Assembly (NCBI RefSeq): GCF_049310885.1
Contig: NZ_JBMDYO010000001.1
Location: forward strand, 186,001 to 250,000
Reading direction: 5' to 3'
Source of the DNA: CAYZJV01 sp049310885
GTDB lineage: Bacteria > Spirochaetota > Spirochaetia > Sphaerochaetales > Sphaerochaetaceae
DNA: 64,000 nucleotides
The position numbers and the translations under genes were made by a program. The notes below the pieces were generated by a model that was given only the letters and a program-made list of their open reading frames with translations, was not told the DNA's origin and did not search any database. Positions 36,937-45,546 of the stretch are shown here, one piece after another; positions within the stretch are counted from its first letter, which is position 1, and each line of letters starts with the position of its first letter.

Positions 36937-38420
36937 TTCCCTCCTGCCATATAGAGGCCCAATTCTTCCTTGGTGAAATCCTCGGCATTGCGTTCCGCGA
37001 TTATTCCACCTTTATAGAGGACTCCGATGCGGTCGCTCATCTCCATGATCTCGGAAAGTTCGGTCGATATGAGGAGTATGGCTTGCCCACGATCACGCAA
37101 TTTCAGCAATTGGTTATGGATATAGTCTATTGCACCAATATCCAAACCCCGTACGGGTTGGGCGGCCACCAACAATACGGGATCCATGCCGACTTCACGG
37201 CTGAACACCAGTTTCTGTTGGTTACCACCAGATAATTCCGAGATATGTTGTTCAGTGGAGGAGACCTTGATCGAATAGGCATTAATCATGGAATCCGCAT
37301 ATGCGTGCAAAGCCGAATGTCGCACCAATCCTTTTGAAGAAAAGCGTTCATTGCGCTGCAAACCAAGCAGGAAATTATCGATCAACGACATATCTGGCAA
37401 AATCGCGTCCTTATGTCGGTCGGAGGGGATGATGCCAAGACCCAAATGCTTGCGCTTTGATACGGAACAAGACGTGACATCGACACCATTGAGCTTCACC
37501 CTCCCATTCTTGGGACGTGCCGATCCTACGATGAAACGTTCCAGCTCCTGCTGTCCATTGCCATCAACTCCGGCGATACCATAGATTTCACCAGCTCTCA
37601 CCGTGATGTCTATCGTATGGTCAGAATTTTCGAAAATCTTCAGATCATGTATCTCAAGCACTGGTTCGCCAGGACAACAGGCTCCTTTGTTGGTCACCAA
37701 ATCAACCTCATGCCCCACCATCATGGTGGCCAAAGCTTCGGGATTCGTATCTTTGGTTTCAACCGTCCCCACAAAATATCCGCTGCGTAATACAGTCACG
37801 CGATCTGACAAACGCATGGTCTCCTGAAGCTTGTGGGTGATAAAGATGATGGTCTTGCCCTGCTTCCTCATATCATCCAAAATCCTAAAGAGGACATCGA
37901 CCTCCTGAGGGGTAAGCACTGCTGTGGGTTCGTCGAGAATGATGATGTCCGCTCCTCGATAGACTGCCTTGAAGATCTCGACTCTCTGCATTTCACCTAC
38001 ACTCAATTGTGAGACTTTGCTATCGAGATTGAAATCGAAGTGGTACAACTGTTCGAGTACTTCAATACGTTCCCTGCAAGCCTCGTAGTCAATTGCAAAG
38101 GAACCTTCTTCGCTGCCCAAAATGATGTTCTGTAGCACCGTCATGGATTCCACGAGCATGAAGTGTTGGTGCACCATACCAATAGCCAGACTTTGGGCCA
38201 TTCGGGGAGTGGGAATCTCAACAGGAACTTCGTTGATCTCGATTGCACCCGAATCGGCTTGGTAAAGACCATAAAGAATATTCATGAGCGTAGATTTTCC
38301 TGCACCGTTCTCACCAAGAAGACAGTGGACTTCCCCTGCCCGGATCTGTAAATTGACATCCGATAAGGCAACGGTGGTACCAAATGTCTTGGTGATGTGG
38401 CTCATTCGTATAGCATCCAT
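36933..38420 (-). CDS. Nucleoside ABC transporter ATP-binding protein, two domains
   Basis: 495 residues with two ATPase domains in one chain. Domain 1 has Walker A GENGAGKST, signature LSVGEMQRVEI and Walker B IIILDEPTAVL. Domain 2 has a degenerate Walker A (GVDGNGQQE) but a good signature (LSGGNQQKLVFS), as usual in RbsA/YufO-type proteins. Second gene of the transport operon, after the BMP gene and a hairpin. Start at 38420, seven bases after GGGAG. Confidence 0.92.
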   Translation of the reverse strand: MDAIRMSHITKTFGTTVALSDVNLQIRAGEVHCLLGENGAGKSTLMNILYGLYQADSGAIEINEVPVEIPTPRMAQSLAIGMVHQHFMLVESMTVLQNIILGSEEGSFAIDYEACRERIEVLEQLYHFDFNLDSKVSQLSVGEMQRVEIFKAVYRGADIIILDEPTAVLTPQEVDVLFRILDDMRKQGKTIIFITHKLQETMRLSDRVTVLRSGYFVGTVETKDTNPEALATMMVGHEVDLVTNKGACCPGEPVLEIHDLKIFENSDHTIDITVRAGEIYGIAGVDGNGQQELERFIVGSARPKNGRVKLNGVDVTSCSVSKRKHLGLGIIPSDRHKDAILPDMSLIDNFLLGLQRNERFSSKGLVRHSALHAYADSMINAYSIKVSSTEQHISELSGGNQQKLVFSREVGMDPVLLVAAQPVRGLDIGAIDYIHNQLLKLRDRGQAILLISTELSEIMEMSDRIGVLYKGGIIAERNAEDFTKEELGLYMAGGK

Positions 38421-38438
38421 GACGAATCTCCCAATCGA

Positions 38439-38477
38439 GCGCCCCGCGAGGCAACAATGTCGCACATCACGGGACGC
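38439..38477 (-). promoter_or_regulatory. Hairpin between binding-protein and ATPase genes
   Basis: GCGTCCCG pairs over 8 bp with CGGGGCGC (one G-U). It has no T-run. Placed right after the BMP gene stop, it probably protects the upstream message so that binding protein is made in excess. Confidence 0.55.
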
Positions 38478-38508
38478 AAATTTAAAGGTAAATTATTGTC
38501 TTGTTAGC

Positions 38509-39570
38509 TCAGTAGGAGTTGGATGCCAAGAAGGCTTCCACATCCTTATGGGCGTTGGGAACAACAAGCTCTCCCGCGATGATCGCATCTTTGATGTCTT
38601 CAACCACGGCGATAATATCTTCATCTATGGGGACATTGCTTTCGGCAACCGTGTAGCCGATTCCATCACTTGCGAGGCCCAAAACCGACAATCCTCCGGT
38701 CTTTAGATCTCCGTTCACCAAACTCTGGGCAATGACGAAAGCAGCATTGTCCACGCGTTTGAGCATGCTCGCCATGATGTGGTCCGGATCAATCACATTT
38801 TGGTTGGAGTTGACTCCAATCGCGTAGAAATCCTTTTCCTTGGCAGCCTGAAAGAGTCCAAGCCCAGAACCACCAGCAGCATGGTAAATGATGTCCGCAC
38901 CCTGGGAGAACTGCTTGAGGGCAATCTCTTTCGCAGTGGTGATATCACTGAAGGGAGCATTTCCACCCACGTAGTTCGCCACCACCTTGATATCGGAATT
39001 CACATAACGCGCACCAGCCTCATATCCGGCATAAAAACGGTCCAACAAAGGGATGTCCAGAGCGGAGATGAAGCCGAGGGTATTGTTCTGCTTCACTGAA
39101 TCGGTCTTTTTCACCAATCCCGCCAATGCACCGACAAGGAAGGAGCCCTCCTCTTCCTTGGAGACAAAGCTTGCCACGTTAGGAAGGTCGACATTTTCAT
39201 CGATTATGGCGAACTTCTGGTTCGGAAACTGGGGTGCAACTTTCTTCAAAGGTTCCACCTGATCGTAACCGACCGAAATTATCACATCGTACATCTTCGT
39301 TGAAGACATCTGCTGCAAGAAAGTTTCGAAGTCGGCGATGGATTGTGGTTCGACATAATCGAAATCGATACCCAGCTCGTTCTGAGCCCTCTCGAGTCCA
39401 TCATAGACCAAATCGTTGTAAGACAGGTCTCCGAGTCCGCCAACCCCAAGAATCATACCAATCTTGATATCCGACGAAGAAGTGGCTTCGGTTTCTTTAG
39501 CGCCACCGGCGAACAGGAGTGTGCCGACGAGCAACATCACACCAACAAGCAGGAATGGGTTTCTTTTCAT
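38509..39570 (-). CDS. BMP-family nucleoside-binding protein
   Basis: 353-residue exported receptor. Signal peptide MKRNPFLLVGVMLLVGTLLFAGGA lacks a lipobox Cys, so the protein is probably periplasmic and not lipidated, unlike most BMP/PnrA/TmpC proteins of spirochaetes. Family marks include GIGGLGDLSYND-like ILGVGGLGDLSYNDL, ADIIYHAAGGSGLGLFQAAKE and YAIGVNSNQN. ATG at 39570 follows AAAGGAG. First gene of the nucleoside cluster, behind a clear promoter and operator. Confidence 0.92.
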   Translation of the reverse strand: MKRNPFLLVGVMLLVGTLLFAGGAKETEATSSSDIKIGMILGVGGLGDLSYNDLVYDGLERAQNELGIDFDYVEPQSIADFETFLQQMSSTKMYDVIISVGYDQVEPLKKVAPQFPNQKFAIIDENVDLPNVASFVSKEEEGSFLVGALAGLVKKTDSVKQNNTLGFISALDIPLLDRFYAGYEAGARYVNSDIKVVANYVGGNAPFSDITTAKEIALKQFSQGADIIYHAAGGSGLGLFQAAKEKDFYAIGVNSNQNVIDPDHIMASMLKRVDNAAFVIAQSLVNGDLKTGGLSVLGLASDGIGYTVAESNVPIDEDIIAVVEDIKDAIIAGELVVPNAHKDVEAFLASNSY

Positions 39571-39607
39571 GTGTTTTTCTCCTTTGTACTTGTATGCCAA
39601 AATATGT

Positions 39608-39624
39608 AACTTGTTGTACAAGTT
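39608..39624. promoter_or_regulatory. 17-bp perfect palindrome, predicted GntR operator
   Basis: AACTTGTTGTACAAGTT is a perfect inverted repeat (7-3-7) lying just after the -10 box of the BMP-operon promoter. A repressor bound here would block transcription; the adjacent GntR/UTRA gene is the obvious candidate. Confidence 0.7.
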
Positions 39625-39631
39625 GTTTCTC

Positions 39632-39659
39632 ATAATAGCACACCCCTATCCCATGTCAA
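39632..39659 (-). promoter_or_regulatory. Sigma-70-type promoter of the nucleoside cluster
   Basis: On the minus strand a consensus TTGACA (39654-39659) is separated by 16 bases from TATTAT (39632-39637), which has an upstream TG. Transcription would start within or beside the palindrome and read into the BMP gene. Confidence 0.75.
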
Positions 39660-39717
39660 GAAGAAAAAGAAAGAATTCTGGATTTTTCAAAGTGGTAGGA
39701 TCGAGTGAACCAAAACA

Positions 39718-40470
39718 CTACATGGTGGGCATACGCCGGGCATTTACCATCATATCAAAATAGGCGGGATCCAAATAGTATTTGTTTTGTGCTATAGGTT
39801 TACCATCGGAAGTAAAAAGCGTCTCACTGAGAAGCATCAAAGACGGAGCCGCCATTTGCTCTGGTGTCAGAGAAAACTCCTTCCTAGTCGAAAGAGTGAT
39901 ATGGGTCGTGCTGTGGGGACACAAGGAATAGATGGTGTGGTCCATGAACTCGAGCACCGCGGCCTTGTCGGCGATATCCACACCCTGTTCCGTCATCTTG
40001 GCAAGATCAGTGAAGGAGAAACAGAATGCCACAAGTCGAGATGTTGAGCGATACCAACGGTCGCTCGCCATCATCACGGTACTTTGAGGGTAGCCGAACA
40101 GTTGCACCACATAATCACTGGCAGCTTCGAAACGAATATCGATCTTGATGTCGTCGATATTGATACGGGAAAACCCATGGACAGGATTCGCCACTCCTTC
40201 GGCCCCAATGGTGGATCTGGGTTTCAGGCTGGTAATGAAGTTTCCCTTACCATGCACACGACGAACGATTCCATCTTCCCCTAGAAGCATCAAGGATTGA
40301 CGCAGCGTCATGCGGCTTACCCCAAACTCGGCTGCCAATTGGTTTTCCCCAGGCAATTGATCCCCTTCCCGATACCCTTCATCATTGATCTTCTGGTAAA
40401 GTTTCTCGTAGACTTCCACATGGAGGTATTTCCTTTGAGGTATCCCCTGGGAGGTTTCATTCTCTGCCAT
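39718..40470 (-). CDS. GntR/HutC-family regulator with UTRA domain
   Basis: 250 residues: winged helix (about 20-85; GDQLPGENQLAAEFGVSRMTLRQSLMLL) and a UTRA ligand-binding domain (about 105-245). HutC-type members sense small metabolites and usually repress the next operon, here nucleoside uptake. I take the ATG at 40470; a TTG at 40494 overlapping the upstream regulator is possible. Confidence 0.87.
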   Translation of the reverse strand: MAENETSQGIPQRKYLHVEVYEKLYQKINDEGYREGDQLPGENQLAAEFGVSRMTLRQSLMLLGEDGIVRRVHGKGNFITSLKPRSTIGAEGVANPVHGFSRINIDDIKIDIRFEAASDYVVQLFGYPQSTVMMASDRWYRSTSRLVAFCFSFTDLAKMTEQGVDIADKAAVLEFMDHTIYSLCPHSTTHITLSTRKEFSLTPEQMAAPSLMLLSETLFTSDGKPIAQNKYYLDPAYFDMMVNARRMPTM

Positions 40471-40490
40471 CTTCTCACCATCTTCCTTTG

Positions 40491-41192
40491 TCAAATATTC
40501 TCGTACAACTGCCGCTGCAATGCGCGGTATTGTTGGCTGTCAATTTCGATCTTTCCCTTACGGCTATCCACCAACCCCTCATGCCGTAGTTTTGCCAACT
40601 TGCGGTACAAAGTTCTCAGATTCATGTTCAATTCCGCGGCCATGGTTTCCTTCTCCACCGGGAGAACAACCGGGAACTTCTGTTTTTTACAGGATTCGAG
40701 GATGTACCATACCAGATTCTGACGGTCGGTGTGAAGTGTCATTCGATCGCTTCGGTCCAATAGGCGATGTATAAAGGTTGCTAAAAAACTCACCGAGTAG
40801 GAGGCTACTTCGGTATTTATGGTGAGTTGTTGTGCATACACCCGAGCTGACACGGAGAAGAAGATGCAATCCGTCTGGGTTTGTACATCGGCTGTGTGCT
40901 GAGGTAACTTCGCCACAAGTTCGTAAAGACCGAAAATCTGTGGTGGCAGCACATTGCCTGCCATGACAACCTTACCATCACTGCCATGGTTAAGCACCTG
41001 ACATTTGCCATCCAAAAGAATGTGAATCCTCTCAATAGGATCCTCTGTCCTAATGACGACTTTCCCCTCAGGATATCGAACCAAACGTTTACCAGCACCC
41101 TCCCATTGGGCGAATGTTTCGCCGAGTAGCTTGTGATCGGTTGGGCTATCCATGACTGAACGTAATGCCGCCGCAAGTTGAGTATCGATCAT
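40491..41192 (-). CDS. Crp/Fnr-family regulator
   Basis: 233 residues with a cyclic-nucleotide-binding-type beta-roll (about 15-130) and a C-terminal helix-turn-helix (TMAAELNMNLRTLYRKLAKLRHEG). It is divergent from yjjI, and a perfect palindrome lies between them. Its stop is next to the GntR gene, so the two regulators may be co-transcribed. ATG at 41192 chosen over an in-frame TTG at 41210; neither has a good ribosome-binding site. Confidence 0.8.
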   Translation of the reverse strand: MIDTQLAAALRSVMDSPTDHKLLGETFAQWEGAGKRLVRYPEGKVVIRTEDPIERIHILLDGKCQVLNHGSDGKVVMAGNVLPPQIFGLYELVAKLPQHTADVQTQTDCIFFSVSARVYAQQLTINTEVASYSVSFLATFIHRLLDRSDRMTLHTDRQNLVWYILESCKKQKFPVVLPVEKETMAAELNMNLRTLYRKLAKLRHEGLVDSRKGKIEIDSQQYRALQRQLYENI

Positions 41193-41214
41193 TTTAAATT
41201 TTTTTTGCAATAAC

Positions 41215-41226
41215 TGACAATTGTCA
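41215..41226. promoter_or_regulatory. Crp/Fnr-type palindrome between regulator and yjjI
   Basis: TGACAATTGTCA is a perfect palindrome with TGAC-N4-GTCA half-sites, the spacing of Fnr/Dnr/NnrR sites. It lies between the divergent Crp/Fnr gene and yjjI, 69 bases before the yjjI start. Confidence 0.6.
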
Positions 41227-41294
41227 TGTATCTACCTTCGCCAGCATACTACCATGGAATCGTGACATTGCCAATGACAAATATGGAGGATGAC

Positions 41295-42806
41295 ATGGAT
41301 ACATGGAAAGAGACGGTACTGAACATTGTGAAGAATACGACATTGACGCACCAACAGGCTATGATGAACCTTGCCGATGTGGCTGTATCGCAAGAGGGAT
41401 TTTGGGAAACCTCACCAGATTTCGATCGATTGCACCAGCTCGGCATAGTGTGCGACATGAGTGAGCCAAGAGCAGCCTATGCTCCACGGTATGCCCTACC
41501 CGACTATGAAAAACTCATGCGTGAGGGTAGTGAATTTCTTCGTTTAGAACCACCGAAGACACTTGATGAAGCCATCCATGCATTGCAAATCTTCTACCTT
41601 CAAGTACCGTCTGTGACCCATATGCCGGTGTACTTGGGAAATATTGACATGCTGTTGAATCCATTCGTTCTCGACAAAGATGAAGCACGCCCCAAAATTG
41701 AACGATTCTTGGATTTCATTGGAAAGGCACTACCGAACTCGTTCTGTCACGCTAACATTGGTCCTGAAGAAACCTTGGCGGGTAGATTAATTATCGAAAT
41801 CGAAACCGAACGACAGGAGGCGGTACCTGGAATCACGCTATTGTACGACAGGGAAATCACTTCCCAGAGTTTCGCTGAAGCTTGTGTGACATGTGCTTTG
41901 GCGTGTGCAAAACCAAGTTTCGCCAATCACTCGATCTATTCACAGCAACATCTCGATAGTCCAAAAGGATATGGTATCGCCAGCTGCTACAATGCATTGT
42001 CAGTAGGAGGAGGAGCCTATACGCTATCCCGTATAGTACTCAAGAGAGCTGCCGACCAAGCCAAGGATATACGCGAATTCCTCGATTCGGTTATCCCAAA
42101 TGCGGTTACGGCCCTCACATCATTCATGGATGCCAAGATTCGATTCCTTGTGGAGCAAAGTCACTTTTTCTCTTCCAGCTTCCTTGTGAAAGAGGGCTTT
42201 TTGCATCGAGATCGGTTCACCGGCATGTTTGGTGTCGTGGGACTACATGAGGCGGTGAACATCCTGATGGAAAAAGAAGGAAAGACCGCCAGATATGGGG
42301 TGGATGAAGAAGCTGATGCGCTTGGCCAGTTGATCATGGATACATTGGAGTCGTTGGTCCACCGCCATACCAATGCTTACTGTGAAATTTCAGGAAGCCA
42401 TTTCGTATTGCATGCACAGGTAGGAATCGACTCCGATATCGGAATAAGCCCGGGTGCCCGGATCGCCATTGGAGAAGAGATCCCTCTGTACAACCATCTA
42501 CGGCATGCCGGAAAGTTCCATAAATATTTCCCAAGCGGTACCGGAGACATCTTCCCCTTCGACTCAACCTACCAACAGAACCCATCGAGTGTGCTAGACA
42601 TCATTAATGGCGGTTTTGGTGTAGGCATGCAGTATCTTTCCACCTACAGTGCCGACAGCGATGTGATCAGGATAACCGGATATTTGGCAAAGCGTTCGGA
42701 TATGGAAGCGTTGGATAATGGTGAAGTAGTTCAACAGAACAATACGATTTGGGGACTTGGAGAAGTGCACAACGGTCGAATCCTGGAACGGAAGGTGCGT
42801 TCATGA
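41295..42806 (+). CDS. yjjI: YjjI-family glycyl radical enzyme
   Basis: 503 residues, DUF3029/YjjI family, an oxygen-sensitive glycyl radical enzyme of unknown reaction. The glycyl radical loop is RITGYLAKRS with Gly462, and a likely active-site Cys sits near residue 231 in IASCYNALSVGGGAYT. Length is close to the roughly 516 of E. coli YjjI. ATG at 41295 follows GGAGG; earlier in-frame ATGs (41226-41283) have no site. Overlaps yjjW by four bases, so enzyme and activase are made together. Confidence 0.88.
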   Translation: MDTWKETVLNIVKNTTLTHQQAMMNLADVAVSQEGFWETSPDFDRLHQLGIVCDMSEPRAAYAPRYALPDYEKLMREGSEFLRLEPPKTLDEAIHALQIFYLQVPSVTHMPVYLGNIDMLLNPFVLDKDEARPKIERFLDFIGKALPNSFCHANIGPEETLAGRLIIEIETERQEAVPGITLLYDREITSQSFAEACVTCALACAKPSFANHSIYSQQHLDSPKGYGIASCYNALSVGGGAYTLSRIVLKRAADQAKDIREFLDSVIPNAVTALTSFMDAKIRFLVEQSHFFSSSFLVKEGFLHRDRFTGMFGVVGLHEAVNILMEKEGKTARYGVDEEADALGQLIMDTLESLVHRHTNAYCEISGSHFVLHAQVGIDSDIGISPGARIAIGEEIPLYNHLRHAGKFHKYFPSGTGDIFPFDSTYQQNPSSVLDIINGGFGVGMQYLSTYSADSDVIRITGYLAKRSDMEALDNGEVVQQNNTIWGLGEVHNGRILERKVRS

Positions 42807-43651
42807 GATCTTTGCTCCCGGTGAACAAGATCATTCCATCGAGTTGTGTGGATGGACCTGGCAATCGCACAGTCGTATTTTTCCAAGGGTGCAATTTTAA
42901 TTGCACCTACTGTCACAATCCCGAAACAATCAATCGTTGTAACGATTGTGGCCTGTGCGTCCCCGGATGCCCAAGCAATGCCTTGACTCTTCATGATGGG
43001 AAAGTGGCATGGGATCAAGAGCGTTGCATTGGTTGTGACGGCTGCATTTCGGTATGTCCACACAGCGCATCACCAAAGGTGCGGTTCTTGAATGTGGAGG
43101 AGGTTGCTGTAGAGGTTGAAAGGAATCTTCCTTTTATTCGCGGCGTGACATTTTCAGGTGGCGAGTGTATGCTGCAAGCCGAATTGCTGGCTCCCTTGAG
43201 TGAACGATTGCATGAATCGGTGGGATCGGTGCTCCTTGACAGTAACGGAAGTATTGATTTCAGTACACAATTGTCATTGTTGAATGCATGCGATGGGGTG
43301 ATGCTGGATATGAAGTGTTTTAATGAGAAATCACACAAAGAGCTTACCGGGAAAAGCAATAAAGCGGTTTTACAGAATGCAGAATATTTGGCTAAAAATG
43401 GAAAACTGACCGAAGTACGAACGGTTGTGATTCCCGAAGTCCTTCCCAATGAAGAAACTGTCATACAAACCGCCAAACTCATCGCATCTCATATTCCTGA
43501 TGGCCTTACAGTTACCTATAAACTGATTCGCTTCCGCGCGCACGGAACCAAGAAGGAGGCGAAAAAGTACGAAACACCAACGCTAGAATACATGAGAAAG
43601 TTGAAGCAATTGGTGGCAGGGTATAGCTGCCTTGAAGTGAAAATAATCTAA
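42803..43651 (+). CDS. yjjW: YjjW-family glycyl radical enzyme activase
   Basis: 282-residue radical SAM activase that installs the glycyl radical on YjjI. The SAM-binding cluster motif CNFNCTYC has Cys30, Cys34 and Cys37. An inserted bacterioferredoxin-like domain has two more 4Fe-4S motifs (Cys46/49/52/56 and Cys75/78/81/85). TFSGGECMLQ and LDSNGS are typical of activases. The start lies in an ATGA overlap with yjjI. Confidence 0.92.
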   Translation: MRSLLPVNKIIPSSCVDGPGNRTVVFFQGCNFNCTYCHNPETINRCNDCGLCVPGCPSNALTLHDGKVAWDQERCIGCDGCISVCPHSASPKVRFLNVEEVAVEVERNLPFIRGVTFSGGECMLQAELLAPLSERLHESVGSVLLDSNGSIDFSTQLSLLNACDGVMLDMKCFNEKSHKELTGKSNKAVLQNAEYLAKNGKLTEVRTVVIPEVLPNEETVIQTAKLIASHIPDGLTVTYKLIRFRAHGTKKEAKKYETPTLEYMRKLKQLVAGYSCLEVKII

Positions 43652-44234
43652 TTATTGTTGAATTTTTAAAATTTAATAACGTAAATTATCACATTGAGTA
43701 AAACACATTATCACGAAAGATTAGCCGGATAGAAAAAGATGCTCTGTAATGCAGAGGACATTCTTATCACTATGGTACTGCGATTCAAAAAGCTTGTCTG
43801 CTCCTCAGATCAACTCAGTCAAAGCAGACTTCACATGTTTTGAAGCGACGACTTGAACCTTTTCCATCGAAACTGCAAAAAGTGTTTCCTTACATAAGGA
43901 ATTCGCTCTGCATAGTAGCCCTCCGGAATCTTGGTGAACTGCCATAATCGCTGCATCGGAGATTATTGGCATCTTGGCTCCTATAAGCGTAATATGATGA
44001 GCGATGTATTAGGTCATGACATCTTTGTGAATAGCCTCCAAATGGCTGCGACCTATGATGCGAGAAGCCAACGGTCTAGCCTAAGGATACATCAACTTGT
44101 GTAACAACGTATCTTGCTTACAAAGGATCTTCGGGACGAGGAGAGAACAATTGAGGTTCTATTTGGTAAGTAGATGCAGTTGTGCAAAGATCTGATCACG
44201 CATCATCAAGGGTCTCTTGTAGGAATTCGACCAT
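43652..44234. other. Gap with decayed sequence
   Basis: About 580 bases without an intact gene. On the minus strand a frame open from about 44002 to 43805 includes a 55-residue ATG frame (43805-43972) reading like protein (ISDAAIMAVHQDSGGLL, VQVVASKHVKSALTELI), but it has no ribosome-binding site and no family I recognise. It may be the tail of a lost gene. Confidence 0.35.
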
Positions 44235-44408
44235 GGTTTAGCTTCCGGCGATGAATATCAATATTTAGTGTGCCTTAGCTCAAGGTTTTGCCTCCGGCTT
44301 CCTTCAGATTCCATCTCGCGATGGACACCCTTGCCTTCAGCTAGCGGTAGGCACTGCAACCCCCACAGAAGACTTTCACCTCCTAGATAAGCACCATGCT
44401 CGGCGCAC
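44235..44408 (-). mobile_element. 5' fragment of a group IIC intron
   Basis: From 44408 the minus strand starts GTGCGCCGAGCATGG, then GGAGGTGAAAGTC, GCTAGCTGAAGGCAAGGG, TGTCCATCGCGAGATGG and AATCTGAAGGAAGCCGGAGG. These blocks, in this order, match domain I of class C group II introns such as the Oceanobacillus iheyensis intron as I remember it. No reverse transcriptase frame and no domain V follow, so only the 5' part remains. It begins directly after the T-tract of a terminator, the known insertion preference of class C introns. Confidence 0.75.
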
Positions 44409-44410
44409 CC

Positions 44411-44450
44411 AATAAAAAGCCACCCTCAACTGCTCTGAGAATGGCTTTTA
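44411..44450 (-). terminator. Rho-independent terminator after tRNA-Val
   Basis: AAAGCCATTCTCA pairs, with a few G-U pairs, with TGAGGGTGGCTTT, giving a stem of about 15 bp followed by TTTTTATT on the minus strand. It lies 26 bases after the tRNA. Confidence 0.88.
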
Positions 44451-44476
44451 AATACTTACAGTATATAGAATTTTTT

Positions 44477-44547
44477 GGGCGCGATTGGGTTTGAACCAAC
44501 GACTTCTACCGTGTGAAGGTAGCACTCTCCCGCTGAGTTACGCGCCC
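44477..44547 (-). tRNA. tRNA-Val (anticodon CAC)
   Basis: 71 bases with all four arms: acceptor GGGCGCG/CGCGCCC, D stem ACTC/GAGT, anticodon stem CTACC/GGTAG with loop TTCACAC (anticodon CAC) and T arm GTTGG-TTCAAAC-CCAAT. CCA is not encoded. Decodes GUG. Confidence 0.96.
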
Positions 44548-44610
44548 GTTAATGTGTAAGCTATAGTACGGGAATTCAATATTTTTGTCCATATGCCGAA
44601 TAAAACTCTA

Positions 44611-44976
44611 TTACAAACGAGAGAGCCTATCTGTAGCCTCATTGTGATTTGAGAGGAAAAGAACATGGTCTGCCCTATTACTCTCATACATAAAGTCTTT
44701 GAGGCTGGTACTCGTAAACTGAGAGAAATCGCCAACAATCGCTAATTTCATGGAATAAGTGACGAATTTCTGAAGGATATCCCCTGCAAGACCAGAACTT
44801 AAGTCGAAGAACCGCCGATCAATCGCAGACGCATCCAAAATCATCCGATCACAAGAGGTTTCATACCGCACCGAAGCCATGAGATCCAAGGCCTCTCCAA
44901 CATCTTGAAAGACTGGTTGGTCAACTTTCACATGAGCAATCCCCACGCCCCTGTTTCGTAATACCGTAATATTCAT
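44611..44976 (-). CDS. DUF4180 family protein
   Basis: 121 residues. The blocks DRRFFDLSSGLAGDILQKFV, KLAIVGDFS and SLKDFMYESNRADHVLF match the DUF4180 family, small cytoplasmic proteins of unknown function with a STAS-like pattern. ATG at 44976 follows AAAGGAA; an upstream ATG at 44991 is less well placed. Last gene of a short minus-strand operon with the broken barrel gene and DUF4256. Confidence 0.78.
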   Translation of the reverse strand: MNITVLRNRGVGIAHVKVDQPVFQDVGEALDLMASVRYETSCDRMILDASAIDRRFFDLSSGLAGDILQKFVTYSMKLAIVGDFSQFTSTSLKDFMYESNRADHVLFLSNHNEATDRLSRL

Positions 44977-45004
44977 GCATATTCCTTTCATCGTATTGGT
45001 CTGA

Positions 45005-45546
45005 TTAGGACCTATACCGCAGACTTACTTGCGGCAACATCTCAAGAGCGAGCTGTTGGTGGGGCTGTCCTTGTATCGGCATCCATAATAATACATAGGC
45101 CATCTCGGTTGCGATGGAGAAATGCTCAAACAAGAGTGCCTCTACCCCTACTCCACTCCCGAAAGCGAATTCGGGATTAAAATCGTCGGAAGCCGTCTCT
45201 TGATACCCCCTATGGTTGATCCCTGCAAATAGATATACCCGTCCGCTCAACCAAGAAGCAAAATCATCCTCATAAAGCGAGTACAATCCCTCTATACCAG
45301 AGCATTGTAGATATAAAGGTCCTGTCCATCACCGGTGAGAGGATGGTAGAGACCACCAGCTGCGACCTGATACCCCCATGAGCCATCCCAATGTTGGTAG
45401 CTCAAACCAATACCGGCAACCCGTCCGACTTGACCCCCCAAAGCTCTGGGAAAATGTTGGAAAGGCAGCTCTTGCGCATAGGCTACAGCAGAAACAAACA
45501 CATAGATGCAAACGCTTAAGAGAAGTGTTCGAATAGGTTTTCTCAT
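45005..45546 (-). pseudogene. Outer-membrane beta-barrel gene broken by a frameshift
   Basis: The first half (45546-45292) has a signal peptide (LLLSVCIYVFVSAVAYA) and begins a barrel (GRVAGIGLSYQHWDGSWGYQVAAGGLYHP). It stops at 45292, but the next frame continues at once with matching barrel strands (IEGLYSLYEDDFASWLSGRVYLFAG, FAFGSGVGVEALLFEHFSIATEMAYVLLW) to 45005. A one-base loss near 45303-45310 explains this; restoring it gives about 180 residues. It may be a true mutation or a sequencing error. The start overlaps the DUF4256 stop (ATGA). Confidence 0.75.

Noticed and set aside
43652..44450. Intact mobile element or retron near tRNA-Val
   Set aside because: Only the 5' domain of a group II intron is present; no reverse transcriptase, transposase or flanking duplication was found.
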